From NCBI RefSeq assembly GCF_014206975.1, contig NZ_JACHOU010000009.1, positions 122,028 to 186,027 of the forward strand: a stretch of 64,000 nucleotides of DNA, given 5' to 3'. The translations under genes and the position numbers were made by a program. Under the pieces are notes generated by a model. That model worked only from the letters and a program-made list of their open reading frames with translations. It was not told where the DNA came from and did not search any database. Below, piece by piece: positions 16,505 through 25,346 of the stretch. Within the stretch, counting starts at the first letter, position 1; each line of letters begins with the position of its first letter. This DNA is from Aminobacter aganoensis. GTDB taxonomy: Bacteria > Pseudomonadota > Alphaproteobacteria > Rhizobiales > Rhizobiaceae.

Positions 16505-17938
16505 ATGAACTCCAGCGTATGTGACGAACAAGGAGAGCGGGAACAGGTGTATGTCAACGTCGGGAGGCGCAAGACTGTTGCGTCGTGGTGGCGGAACGCG
16601 TCAGCCGGCTTGATGGCCCAGTTCATGGTCGTTGCTGGAATCGTGCTTGTCGCCGGAATGCTTGTAATCGGCCTCTGGGTAACCTCAGAGATTGAGGATG
16701 GCGTCACCGACAATGCGGGCGCGGTGACCGCGCTCTATGTCGAAGCGATCATAGCGCCGGTGACGCAGGAAATCGGTGAAGCTGGCCTACTCAGCCCGAA
16801 TGCAAGGCTTGAGCTCGAAAACATCCTGCGGCGCGGCGCTCTGCGGGACGAGGTGTCCGCATTCAAGCTCTGGGGTCCGGACGGCCGTGTTATTTTCAGC
16901 GACAATCCCGACATAGTTGGGCGCATCTTCGATCTGAGTCCCGGTCTTACGAGCGCCCTGGGCGGCAGGGTCCACGCTGCGTACGCTCGACGGTCGCATC
17001 CCGACAACGACGTCGAAAGCCTCGGCGACGAACCGCTTCTTGAGGTCTACAGCCCAGTTCGTTTGGCAAAGACAGGCGAGATCATCGCCGTAGCCGAGTT
17101 CTACACAACGGCTGACAAGCTGCGGAAGCATCTCTTCGATGCACGCCTTAGAAGCTGGCTCGTCGTGGGCATGGTCTCGCTCGGTATATTCTCGGCGCTT
17201 TACTTCGTCTTCGCGCGCGGCAGCCGCACCATCGCGCGTCAAAGCGAGGCGCTCGGCGAGAAGGTTGAGCAGCTCTCGTCGCTGCTGGAGAAGAACAGCG
17301 GTCTCGCGCGGCGGGTGGAGCAGGCAAATCACCGGATCGCCGAATTGCACGAGCGTACGCTTCGCCGGATTTCCGCCGAGCTTCACGACGGCCCCACGCA
17401 ATTGCTGGCTTTCGCCGCATTGCGGCTCGGCAATCCCGAAAGCCTCCAGCAGGAACAGGTTCAGCAAGCAGTCAACGAGGCCATGCAGGAGATCCGTTAT
17501 ATCTGCCGCGGGCTGGCGCTGCCCGAGCTTGAAGGTTGGTCGGTTGCGACGGTAGCAAGGCGTATCGCAGCGGCGCATGAGGCCCGTTGCGGCCACAAGG
17601 TGTCGATGAATATAGCGGACGATCTACCGGGGCTCCCGCTCGCGGCCAAGACATGTATCTATCGTTTCCTGCAGGAAACGCTTAACAACGGATCGAAGCA
17701 CGCTGGCGGCGCTCGACAGACCGTTACAATCCGGAGGATCGTGGATGGCCTAGAGGTCGAGGTCCACGATGACGGCCCTGGTTTCGAGCCGGACGAGCGT
17801 GGCGAAGGGTTGGGGCTTCCTGGTCTGCGCGAGCGTGTCGCGGGACTGAAGGGAAGCTTCCATATCGATACGCGGAAGGGATCGGGCACGAGCGTCGTGA
17901 TGCGTTTGCCGGCAGTGGCGGAGGTCGAACTTTCATGA
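16505..17938 (+). CDS. NarL-type membrane sensor histidine kinase
   Basis: This protein of about 477 residues has two membrane helices (near residues 37-64 and 219-237) framing a periplasmic or extracellular sensing region, then a coiled linker (EALGEKVEQLSSLLEKN). The HisKA_3 dimerisation/phosphorylation box RRISAELHDGPTQLL places the phosphorylated His at about residue 294. The HATPase domain shows the N box QETLNNGSKHAGG and the G box HDDGPGF. The signal is not deducible. The next gene, a LuxR-type response regulator, overlaps by four bases (ATGA), so the two form a pair. ATG 16505 was chosen; an upstream TTG at 16478 sits too close to its ribosome site. Confidence 0.88.
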   Translation: MNSSVCDEQGEREQVYVNVGRRKTVASWWRNASAGLMAQFMVVAGIVLVAGMLVIGLWVTSEIEDGVTDNAGAVTALYVEAIIAPVTQEIGEAGLLSPNARLELENILRRGALRDEVSAFKLWGPDGRVIFSDNPDIVGRIFDLSPGLTSALGGRVHAAYARRSHPDNDVESLGDEPLLEVYSPVRLAKTGEIIAVAEFYTTADKLRKHLFDARLRSWLVVGMVSLGIFSALYFVFARGSRTIARQSEALGEKVEQLSSLLEKNSGLARRVEQANHRIAELHERTLRRISAELHDGPTQLLAFAALRLGNPESLQQEQVQQAVNEAMQEIRYICRGLALPELEGWSVATVARRIAAAHEARCGHKVSMNIADDLPGLPLAAKTCIYRFLQETLNNGSKHAGGARQTVTIRRIVDGLEVEVHDDGPGFEPDERGEGLGLPGLRERVAGLKGSFHIDTRKGSGTSVVMRLPAVAEVELS

Positions 17939-18606
17939 CCCGGATTCTGATCGTGGACGATCATCCGATCTTCCGTCAGGGACTGTTTATGGCGCTCTCT
18001 GAGGCCGGCGACCTGTCCGTTTGCGGCGAAGGCTCTTCGGCGCAGGAAGCTTTGAATCTGGCCCGCGAACTACGGCCGGATGTCGTTCTGCTCGACCTGT
18101 CGATGCCAGGCGGAGGATTCGCCGCGCTGGAACGCATCCGTACCTCGGAACCCGATCTGCGTATCGCCGTGCTCACCGCCTCGGAAGACAGTGAGGACGT
18201 GCTAAAAGCGTTGAGGCTGGGTGCACACGGTTATGTCCTGAAGGGCGTCGGCAGCAGGGCATTGATCGAGGCGGTGCGTGATGTCGCCCGTGGTGTCGGC
18301 CATGTCACGCCGACGCTGGCCGCGGAAATCCTCTCGGCAGGACGAATGTCCGACGCCAGTGTTGACCAACCGATGCAGCAGGAGCCCGATTCCGGTGGCA
18401 AGTACCTTCTGTCGCAACTCACGCCACGAGAGACCCAGGTTCTCAAACTGGTGGCGACCGGCTGCTCGAACAAGGAAGTCGCCCGTCAGGCCGATATCCA
18501 GGAAAAGACGGTCAAGCATCACATGACCCACATCCTGCAAAAGCTCAATGTGCGCAACCGTACCGAGGCTGCGCTGGTCCTGAGAAACTGCGAGAAAGCC
18601 CAATGA
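17935..18606 (+). CDS. NarL/FixJ-family response regulator
   Basis: This is a 223-residue two-domain protein. The receiver domain has the acidic pocket D8/D9, the phospho-acceptor D54 (VVLLDLSMPGG) and the conserved lysine in GYVLKGV. The C-terminal LuxR-type HTH is typical: LTPRETQVLKLVATGCSNKEVARQ followed by the recognition helix KTVKHHMTHILQKL. It is the DNA-binding partner of the overlapping kinase. The Fe(III) transporter genes 328 bases downstream are possible targets, but no operator is evident. Confidence 0.92.
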   Translation: MTRILIVDDHPIFRQGLFMALSEAGDLSVCGEGSSAQEALNLARELRPDVVLLDLSMPGGGFAALERIRTSEPDLRIAVLTASEDSEDVLKALRLGAHGYVLKGVGSRALIEAVRDVARGVGHVTPTLAAEILSAGRMSDASVDQPMQQEPDSGGKYLLSQLTPRETQVLKLVATGCSNKEVARQADIQEKTVKHHMTHILQKLNVRNRTEAALVLRNCEKAQ

Positions 18607-18933
18607 GCTTATAGGACTTTGGTCTGATATCCTCGGCCAATGGTCCTAAGCCAGTGTTAAACTGGACAATTTCAGGATAGTTATCTGTAGGTAGACCGAT
18701 GGGGGATGGTCTTTGCTCCGGGTTGTTGGTTGCGCGCGTAGCGGAAGAGCTCTTCGGAACATCCACCCGCAGGTATTATGAACCGACCGCACATAGCGTG
18801 CTCGCTGGCTGGCTGTGCATTCGTTCGCAGCTGCCACGGTGGTTCCGCCACGACGCGCCGTTGCTGACCGTCATGTCGGGACTTCCTTGCGATCCTGCTC
18901 TGAGGGTGCGGGTAGATTAAGGAAGGAACGACT
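18607..18933. other. Intergenic region before the Fe(III) transporter
   Basis: No gene is seen. A short inverted repeat CCAGT-gttaa-ACTGG lies at 18651-18665. I found no clear Fur box or Irr/ICE box. A ribosome site (AAGGAAGGAACG) precedes the next gene. Confidence 0.4.
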
Positions 18934-19920
18934 ATGAAGAAAACACTTTTGGCAGGTCTCGGTCTCGTGCTCGGCCTGACCTCGTTTGCCGCTGCTGAGA
19001 CGGTCACGATCTATTCGGGCCGTGGCGAGGCGCTGATAGCACCGCTGATCAAGCAGTTTGAAGCCGAAACCGGCGTAACTGCGGAAGTCCGCTACGGCGG
19101 CACCTCGGAACTTGCCACCCTGCTGCTGGAAGAAGGCGCCAAAAGCCCTGCGGACGTCTTCTGGGCACAGGATGCCGGCGCTCTCGGCGCACTTTCTTCC
19201 GCGTTTGCAGATCTTCCAGCTGAAGTGAACGAGACGGTGCTGGACGCTTTCCGTAACGACGCCAACAAGTGGGTAGCGACCTCGGGCCGCACGCGTGTGC
19301 TGGTCTATTCAACCGAACGGGTCAAGGACGATGACCTGCCGAAGAACATCGCTGACCTGACAGACGAGAAATACAAGGGTCGCGTCGCGTGGGCGCCGAC
19401 CAATGGTGGTTTCCAGGCCTTCGTCACCGCGTTCCGCCTGACCAAAGGCGACGAGACCGTCAAAGCATGGCTGAAGGCGATGATCGCCAATGAGGCGAAG
19501 GTCTATCGCAATAACGGTACCCAGATCGATGCCATAGCCAATGGCGAAGTCGATTTCGGCCTGATCAACAACTACTACCTCGGCCGCTACACCGCTCGCG
19601 ATGCGGAGTTCCCTGTCGGTCAGACCACATTCGCAGCCGGGGACATTGGCAATCTCGTACTCGTCGCCGGCGCCGGCATCGTAGAAGCGAGCGACAACAA
19701 GGAGAACGCCCGCAAGTTCATCGATTTCCTGCTCTCGCCCGCCGCCCAGCAGTTCATCACCTTGCAGGGCTACGAGTATCCGGTTCGCACCGGCATCATC
19801 CCGCACGCCACGCTTGAGCCTCTCGAGGCCGTCAACGAGATCAGCCCGAAGGTCGACACCAACACGCTCGGCGATCTCGAAGCTACGCTGAACCTGCTGC
19901 GCGAAGTCGGTCTGCTCTGA
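18934..19920 (+). CDS. fbpA: Fe(3+) ABC transporter, periplasmic binding protein
   Basis: This is a 328-residue protein with a clear signal peptide (MKKTLLAGLGLVLGLTSFAAA). The mature start ETVTIYSGRGEALIAPLIKQFE and the segment LINNYYLGRY with the paired tyrosines are typical of the FbpA/AfuA/FutA class of ferric-ion binding proteins, where adjacent tyrosines bind iron. It delivers Fe(3+) to the permease and ATPase encoded directly downstream. The first gene of a three-gene operon usually codes for the most abundant component, as here. Ferric pyrophosphate or a ferric chelate is an alternative substrate. Confidence 0.92.
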   Translation: MKKTLLAGLGLVLGLTSFAAAETVTIYSGRGEALIAPLIKQFEAETGVTAEVRYGGTSELATLLLEEGAKSPADVFWAQDAGALGALSSAFADLPAEVNETVLDAFRNDANKWVATSGRTRVLVYSTERVKDDDLPKNIADLTDEKYKGRVAWAPTNGGFQAFVTAFRLTKGDETVKAWLKAMIANEAKVYRNNGTQIDAIANGEVDFGLINNYYLGRYTARDAEFPVGQTTFAAGDIGNLVLVAGAGIVEASDNKENARKFIDFLLSPAAQQFITLQGYEYPVRTGIIPHATLEPLEAVNEISPKVDTNTLGDLEATLNLLREVGLL

Positions 19921-19927
19921 TCGGCTC

Positions 19928-21532
19928 GTGACGGTTCTGGCCACGTTCACGAGGGCGGGGCGCACACCCCGCCCTCCACTCCTGCTTGTCGTGCCCGCGC
20001 TGGTCGTGGGCATCGGCACACTCTTGCCCGTCTTCTACCTGCTTATGCGCGCGCTCGATGCCGATGCGTCGCAGCTCGGTGAGATCGTCTTCCGCCAGCG
20101 CAACCTGTTTCTTCTTCTGAACACGCTTAAGCTCGTGGCGGTCGTGCTCACGCTGGGTACGCTGTTTGCCCTGCCAGCCGCATGGCTGGTGACGCGCACG
20201 GACATCCGCTTCAAGGGCCTTCTGTCGTTCCTCATGGCGTTGCCGCTCGCCGTTCCCGGCTATGTGATGGCCTATGCGTTGCTGGGGCTCTCCGGCTATT
20301 ACGGATTCGCCCGGCAATGGGCCGGCATCTCGCTGCCGCCCCTGCACGGGCTCTGGGGCGCGGGCCTTGCCCTGTCGCTCTACACCTTTCCCTACCTGTT
20401 CCTGAACCTGCGGGCGGCGTTTCTCGGCATGGATCCTGCGCTCGAGGAATCCGCGCAAAGCCTAGGCAAATCGCGCCTGGTCATCTTTCGCCACATCGTT
20501 CTTCCTCAGCTCTGGCCCGCTATGGTCGCAAGTTGGCTGATCGTCGGTCTTTATGTGATCGGCGATTTCGGCGCTATCGCGCTGATGCGCTACGAGGTTT
20601 TCAGCTACGCCATATTCACCCAGTACAGCGGCGCTTTCGACCGCACCTATGCCGCGTGGCTGTCTCTGATGCTGCTGGCGCTGACTGTCGTGGCGTTGAG
20701 CGCACAGCGCGCCGTCACGCGCAACCGTCGCTTTGCGCGTACCGGAACCGGCTCCGCGCGGATCACCCGGCCAATTGGCCTTGGTCGCTGGCACCTGGCT
20801 GCCTGGGCATTCTTCGCGCTGGTCGTGCTGTGCTCGCTTGGATTGCCGTTGATGGTTCTCGGCCACTGGATGCGGCTCGGCGTGCCGGAAGCGGACTGGG
20901 CGCATCTTGGTCGCACTGCCCTCGGTACATTCCTGACCGCGGGCCCGACTGCAATCCTGACAATGGTGCTCGCGGTGCCGGTCGTCGTTTTGACGTTGCG
21001 CCATCCAGGACCGTTCGCCTCACTGATCGAGAGGCTGGCCTTCATGGGCTACGCGACCCCGGCGCTGGCCTTCGCACTGGCCATGGTGGCCTTCGCACTA
21101 CGGACTGCGCCATTCCTCTACCAAAGCTACGCGCTGCTGATGTTCGCCTACGTCATGAGCTTCGTCGCGCTTGCGTTCGGACCGCTCCGGCTTGCGCTTT
21201 TGCAGATTGGCACGAAGCAGGAAGAGGCCGCCCGCGCCCTTGGAGTCTCACCCACGGCGGCCTTCATGCGTGTCGTCCTGCCCCGCTTGCGTCGGCCGAT
21301 GGTCGCCGGATCCCTCCTGGTCTTCATCATGGTCGTGAAGGAACTGCCAATCACCTATCTGCTCGCCCCTATGGGTTACAGCACGCTGGCCATGAACGTC
21401 TTCAGCCGAACCAATGAAGGCATGATGGGGGACGCGGCGCCGCTCGCGCTCAGCATCATCTTGTTCTCCAGCCTCTTTGTGGGGCTGATCCTGAAATACG
21501 AAGGCAGCGCCGCGCGCGCTGCCGGGAAGTGA
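19928..21532 (+). CDS. fbpB: Fe(3+) ABC transporter permease (two-domain FbpB type)
   Basis: This is a 534-residue membrane protein with about 12 helices, made of two fused permease halves, as in FbpB/SfuB. Each half has an EAA-type cytoplasmic loop for the ATPase: EESAQSLGKSRLVIFRHIVLPQLWP in the first and EEAARALGVSPTAAFMRVVLPRLRRP in the second. It starts at GTG 19928, seven bases after fbpA, and its stop touches the start of the ATPase gene, so translation is probably coupled. Confidence 0.92.
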   Translation: MTVLATFTRAGRTPRPPLLLVVPALVVGIGTLLPVFYLLMRALDADASQLGEIVFRQRNLFLLLNTLKLVAVVLTLGTLFALPAAWLVTRTDIRFKGLLSFLMALPLAVPGYVMAYALLGLSGYYGFARQWAGISLPPLHGLWGAGLALSLYTFPYLFLNLRAAFLGMDPALEESAQSLGKSRLVIFRHIVLPQLWPAMVASWLIVGLYVIGDFGAIALMRYEVFSYAIFTQYSGAFDRTYAAWLSLMLLALTVVALSAQRAVTRNRRFARTGTGSARITRPIGLGRWHLAAWAFFALVVLCSLGLPLMVLGHWMRLGVPEADWAHLGRTALGTFLTAGPTAILTMVLAVPVVVLTLRHPGPFASLIERLAFMGYATPALAFALAMVAFALRTAPFLYQSYALLMFAYVMSFVALAFGPLRLALLQIGTKQEEAARALGVSPTAAFMRVVLPRLRRPMVAGSLLVFIMVVKELPITYLLAPMGYSTLAMNVFSRTNEGMMGDAAPLALSIILFSSLFVGLILKYEGSAARAAGK

Positions 21533-22567
21533 ATGGGCATGACCGACAATAATCTCCTTTCCGTCCGCAGCCTGACGCGGCGCTTTACCAGCAGCGGACC
21601 GGCAGTCGTCGACGATCTTTCATTCGATCTTGATGCAGGCGAGATTCTTGCGCTGATCGGTCCTTCGGGTTGCGGCAAGACGACGACACTGCGGATGATT
21701 GCCGGCTTCGAGACGCCGAATACCGGCCGGGTGCTGCTTTCGGGGCGGGATGTGACCTCGACGCCTGCGGAACAACGGGGAATCGGCATGGTGTTCCAGG
21801 ACTACGCGCTGTTTCCTCACATGACTGTCGGAGAAAACATCCGGTTCGGTACGCGGCAGAAAGGACGGGACGTCGTCGCACGCTATCTCGGCATGGTCGG
21901 CCTCGAGGGATTTGACCAGCGCTATCCCGATCAGCTCTCCGGCGGGCAACAGCAGCGGGTCGCCCTTGCCCGCAGCTTCGCGGCCGAACCCCGCCTGATT
22001 CTGCTCGACGAGCCATTCTCCAATCTGGACGCCGCTTTGCGCAGCGCGGCACGACGCGAGATCCGGCGACTGCTCAAGTCGGCCGGAATCGCGATCGTCT
22101 TCGTCACGCATGACCAGGAGGAAGCGCTGAGTTTCGCCGATCGCGTCGCAGTCATGCACGCCGGGCGCATTATGCAAAGCGGCATGGCGCAGGAAGTCTA
22201 TGACCGGCCAGCCGATGCGTTCGTTGCGACCTTTCTGGGACGCACGAATCTTCTGGAAGGGATCGCTGAAGGTGGCTGCGTGCAGACCTCGCTCGGGTTG
22301 CTGCCTCTGACGCACCCCGCATCAGGCCGGGTGAGCATTTCTCTGAGGCCTGAGCGGCTCGGGATTCGCGCCGTGGAAGCGGACGAGCAGCCGAACGGCC
22401 GTATCGTGGCGGTGGAGTTCAAGGGACATGACATGACCTACTGGGTCGACTGCAACGGCGTCGAAGTGCAGGTCGACGCCATGCAGTCCATCCGGCTGGC
22501 GGAGGGGACGCCGGTGCGTGTCGCCGTGGACGGGGAAGCTGTTCCGTTAGGAGACAGCAACCAGTGA
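21533..22567 (+). CDS. fbpC: Fe(3+) ABC transporter ATP-binding protein
   Basis: This is a 344-residue ABC ATPase with Walker A GPSGCGKTT, Q-loop VFQDYALFPHMTV, signature [15 protein letters not shown], Walker B LILLDEPFSNLD and the switch His in FVTHDQEEAL. The C-terminal TOBE-like domain (from about residue 245, SISLRPERLGI) is usual for the FbpC/PotA class. ATG 21533 immediately follows the permease stop. It powers the fbpAB transporter. Confidence 0.93.
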   Translation: MGMTDNNLLSVRSLTRRFTSSGPAVVDDLSFDLDAGEILALIGPSGCGKTTTLRMIAGFETPNTGRVLLSGRDVTSTPAEQRGIGMVFQDYALFPHMTVGENIRFGTRQKGRDVVARYLGMVGLEGFDQRYPDQLSGGQQQRVALARSFAAEPRLILLDEPFSNLDAALRSAARREIRRLLKSAGIAIVFVTHDQEEALSFADRVAVMHAGRIMQSGMAQEVYDRPADAFVATFLGRTNLLEGIAEGGCVQTSLGLLPLTHPASGRVSISLRPERLGIRAVEADEQPNGRIVAVEFKGHDMTYWVDCNGVEVQVDAMQSIRLAEGTPVRVAVDGEAVPLGDSNQ

Positions 22568-22653
22568 CGCAATTTCGAAAAATACGACTAGCGATATCGT
22601 GATCGAAGGAGCGGTCACGATCTCTATCGACGCTCAACGACGGCGTGAAGTTT

Positions 22654-23271
22654 TCAGCGCACGGTTGCTGTCATAGGTACGTCGGAATTGGTAATGGAGA
22701 CCCATTTGCCACTATGCCGGCTCGATTGGATCTTGAGATAGGTGTAGTCGGTATTGTGCCATTCAACCACCTTCTCATTCAGGTTATCGAGAACGAAATC
22801 CCCTTTGTCGGTGCGCACGGTCAGCACAGCATGACCCTCGCCATTGCGTTGACGCAGCACGGTGATCAGTAGATTGGACATAGAAAGTCCGGCGTTTCGC
22901 AGTTCCAGTTGCTTGGCCAGGACATATTCTTCGCAATCGCCAGCCCCGTTCACCGGGTACGTCCAAAATTCTTCAACGCCATAGAGTTCCATATCCGAAA
23001 CCGGCCTGACTTGACGATTGACTGCGGAATTGACCGACACAATCTTACGCCACATCGAGTCCGTTAGTTTCTCGCGCTTTGGTGCAATCGTCGTGATTGA
23101 ACATTCGTCGGGATTGGACTGGCAAAACTCGTAGTGACCAATCGGTTGGGATGTCAGGCGTCCCACTTCCATCGCCGAACCCGCAAGGGCAGGAGCAATC
23201 GAGATTAGAACGCTCAAAATCGCGCCAACAGCAAATGATCCGGACCGCCGCCCCACGTTCGTACGCATCAC
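22654..23271 (-). CDS. Transglutaminase-like cysteine proteinase (BTLCP family)
   Basis: This is a 205-residue exported protein with a signal peptide (about 1-30, ending APALA). The transglutaminase-like triad is visible: C113 (GAGDCEEYVLAK), H147 (GEGHAVLTV) and D162 (FVLDNLNEKV). BTLCP proteins (DUF920, peptidase family C93) are common in rhizobia and related bacteria; the LapG relatives cleave surface adhesins, but most members are uncharacterised. The gene lies alone, facing the Fe(III) transporter operon. Its nearest upstream neighbour on the same strand is the SCO gene, 300 bases away, with no sign of an operon. Confidence 0.85.
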   Translation of the reverse strand: MMRTNVGRRSGSFAVGAILSVLISIAPALAGSAMEVGRLTSQPIGHYEFCQSNPDECSITTIAPKREKLTDSMWRKIVSVNSAVNRQVRPVSDMELYGVEEFWTYPVNGAGDCEEYVLAKQLELRNAGLSMSNLLITVLRQRNGEGHAVLTVRTDKGDFVLDNLNEKVVEWHNTDYTYLKIQSSRHSGKWVSITNSDVPMTATVR

Positions 23272-23571
23272 AACCCCAATTCTTGCTTAACAAAAGGTTA
23301 AGCTGAGAGGTTGGAGATCGTCAATTGAACGGCTGTATAAAGAGCAAACGTAGTTAACTGCGGATCATACGATCAACGAAGGTGACCCTTCAGCCGTCCC
23401 TTTCTGCGAAAGGATGTTGCGCGATCGGCTCGCTCGCCAAAGCAGGAATTGGAGCAAGGCATGTTCGCTCGCTTCGAACCGCGAGCGAACATGTTGGTCA
23501 CGAACAGCAGGTCAAGATTCGTTGCGACGGATGAACTGAAGCCGGTCGCAACCTTGCTTTGTCGTGGCCGA
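23272..23571. other. 300-base intergenic region
   Basis: It lies between the BTLCP gene and SCO copy 2 on the same strand. It should contain the promoter of the BTLCP gene. No gene and no convincing hairpin with a T-run are seen, although GTTCGCTCGCTTCGAAC-like repeats at 23464-23491 form a weak palindrome. Confidence 0.4.
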
Positions 23572-24183
23572 TCAGCCTTCGCCGATCAACCTCTTGAGCT
23601 TCGCTAGCATCACGCTCATCGCTTCCTCATAAGCCATGGTCCCGAAGAACTTGCCGTACGCATCCATCAGGATAACCGACGCTGTGTGGTCCATCGTGTA
23701 GTCACCGTCGTCGAGTGGCACCTTCGTATAGTAGATTTTGAAGGCTTTGGCCGCCGCGTCGATCTGCTCCGGTGTTCCGGTTAAGCCGATGATGCGACTA
23801 TCGAAGGCGGTGAGATACTGTTTCATTTCTTCGGGACCGTCACGCTCCGCGTCAACGGAGATAAATACGAGGTTCAACTTGTCAGCATCGGAGCCAAGCT
23901 GGTCGGCGAGCGCCGACAGCTCGGACAGGGTCGTCGGACAAACCTCGGGGCAGTAGGTGAACCCGAAAAAGATGGCGCTGGGTTTACCAAGCAGATCCTT
24001 CTCAGTCACGGCCTGCCCGTCGACCCCGGTCAGGGTGAACGGCCCTCCGACCGTCGCCACTCCGCTGCCGCGTGGCCCTCCTCCCGTTGATTTCGACCCC
24101 GTAACAATCGTGAAACCAACGACGGTGAGCACCACCGCAAGAATCGCTGCAGCGATGAGCCCTATTCTGCGGCCTCGCATCAA
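23572..24183 (-). CDS. SCO1/SenC family copper-insertion protein, copy 2
   Basis: This is a 203-residue paralogue of the SCO protein at 5446-6057, with a membrane anchor (about 7-28) and a thioredoxin-like domain. Copper ligands C78, C82 (YCPEVCPTT) and H166 (TMDHTAS) are all kept. Its start overlaps the end of PCuAC copy 2, so the pair is translated together as in cassette 1. The two SCO proteins diverge strongly outside the core, so the duplication is not recent. Here no PepSY gene follows; a PepSY gene is found 3.5 kb upstream instead. Confidence 0.92.
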   Translation of the reverse strand: MMRGRRIGLIAAAILAVVLTVVGFTIVTGSKSTGGGPRGSGVATVGGPFTLTGVDGQAVTEKDLLGKPSAIFFGFTYCPEVCPTTLSELSALADQLGSDADKLNLVFISVDAERDGPEEMKQYLTAFDSRIIGLTGTPEQIDAAAKAFKIYYTKVPLDDGDYTMDHTASVILMDAYGKFFGTMAYEEAMSVMLAKLKRLIGEG

Positions 24184-24698
24184 TTGCTCTCTCCGTGCGA
24201 CATGGATGAACTACCACCATTGGGATTTTCGCCACTGTTTGGCGTAGACGAGCCAAGCGGCCCGGCAACAAGTTCTACATCGACCGGATTCGACTTTTCA
24301 AATTTGAGCGTGACCGAAATCCTTTCGCCTTGGGTGATTGGCCTCTTCAGCCCCATGAGCATCAGGTGGTATCCTCCTGGCGCCAGTTCTGCGGTCTGCC
24401 CCGCCGGTATTTCCAAACCCTCGGGAACAGGGCGCATCTTCATTATGCCGTCCACCATCTCCATTTTGTGGACCTCGACACGATCAGCAATCTCCGACGA
24501 AGCGCCAAGAAGCGTGTCGATGACCGTGCCCTTGTTGGTCAAGGTCAGATAGCCCCCGCCAACCTTCGCCGCCGGCGGCGTTGCACGGGTCCAGGGCTGC
24601 GTGATCTCGATTTCAGCTGCGTTTGCTTCAAGACTGAGTGCGGGAATGAAAAGGGCGAGAAGTGCTGCTGTGATTGCAGCGCGAGCGGAACTGAACAT
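24180..24698 (-). CDS. PCuAC-type periplasmic copper chaperone, copy 2
   Basis: This is a 172-residue protein with a signal peptide (about 1-28, ending EANAA) and a PCuAC domain. The ligand set H77/M79, M88, H111, M113 matches copy 1. The tail is rich in Ser, Asn and Gly and contains MSHGESN, which may add metal contacts. The start is MFSSARAA at 24698 behind GGAG; an upstream ATG at 24734 would add 12 residues lacking signal-peptide character. It would hand Cu(I) to the SCO protein encoded by the overlapping next gene. Confidence 0.9.
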   Translation of the reverse strand: MFSSARAAITAALLALFIPALSLEANAAEIEITQPWTRATPPAAKVGGGYLTLTNKGTVIDTLLGASSEIADRVEVHKMEMVDGIMKMRPVPEGLEIPAGQTAELAPGGYHLMLMGLKRPITQGERISVTLKFEKSNPVDVELVAGPLGSSTPNSGENPNGGSSSMSHGESN

Positions 24699-24758
24699 CG
24701 TATTCTCCAAATGGATGCATGTTGGGGCACACACCTCGGGGGCATGCCGCGATAGGAA

Positions 24759-25166
24759 TTAGATGGAGAAACGCGGGGGCCCACGTGCTTCAGGAAGTGT
24801 CCCCTGTCTGCCCGTGGGGACTGCACGAAAAATCGAAGGGAACGCGCTTACCAGACTTGCGGTTGGGACAAGCCAATGTGTCCCGCTTGCGGGCGGCTCG
24901 ATAACTGGGCCCGCCATGCTGGCCGCTTTGCAAAGAGCTCTGCAGCATTTTTGAGCCACATCTTCGAGCGGATCGCTCGCTGGCTGATCAGCATTACCGG
25001 ATGGAGCGCAAATGACGAACGAGGGACCGAATTGATCGGTTGCCATGAGGGTCGTCGCATATGCGGTTGCAAGTCCTTGCAATAGGATAACATAGGCAAG
25101 GAGCCCTATGAGACGACCGTCTTTCCAGTGTCTTTTTCGTGAGCAGGCCGACTTGCACATCGCCAT
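24759..25166 (-). CDS. DUF2946-type exported protein, copper cassette 2
   Basis: This 135-residue protein has an N-terminal hydrophobic segment (about residues 17-40), a Cys-containing middle part (QKCCRALCKAA) and a C-terminal segment ending ARGPPRFSI. The order signal segment, CC...C cluster, Pro-rich tail resembles the DUF2946 protein at 4436, and the position just upstream of PCuAC and SCO is the same. The basic, Cys-containing first 15 residues suggest that a start later than ATG 25166 is possible. Function unknown; a copper-linked role is inferred from the repeated neighbourhood. Confidence 0.6.
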   Translation of the reverse strand: MAMCKSACSRKRHWKDGRLIGLLAYVILLQGLATAYATTLMATDQFGPSFVICAPSGNADQPASDPLEDVAQKCCRALCKAASMAGPVIEPPASGTHWLVPTASLVSAFPSIFRAVPTGRQGTLPEARGPPRFSI

Positions 25167-25346
25167 ATACTAAATCGGCGCGATAAGCGCTGTCGATGCG
25201 ACATAGTAATTCGCAGACTGCATCAGCCCATGGTGGCGCGACATTTTGCGGTTTCAATGTGACAGGAAAGTTCGTAGTCACCGCATGGTTCAAACGCGGA
25301 TAAGTATCGGCGTGTCATCGTCGAAGACATTGTGGCGGCATCGTTT

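Noticed and set aside
18651..18665. CCAGT-gttaa-ACTGG as a binding site upstream of fbpA
   Set aside because: Five-base arms are too short to support a regulator site without a second copy.
22596..22621. ATCGTGA ... TCACGAT stem after fbpC as terminator
   Set aside because: Only a 7-bp AT/GC-mixed stem with a 12-base loop and no T-run.
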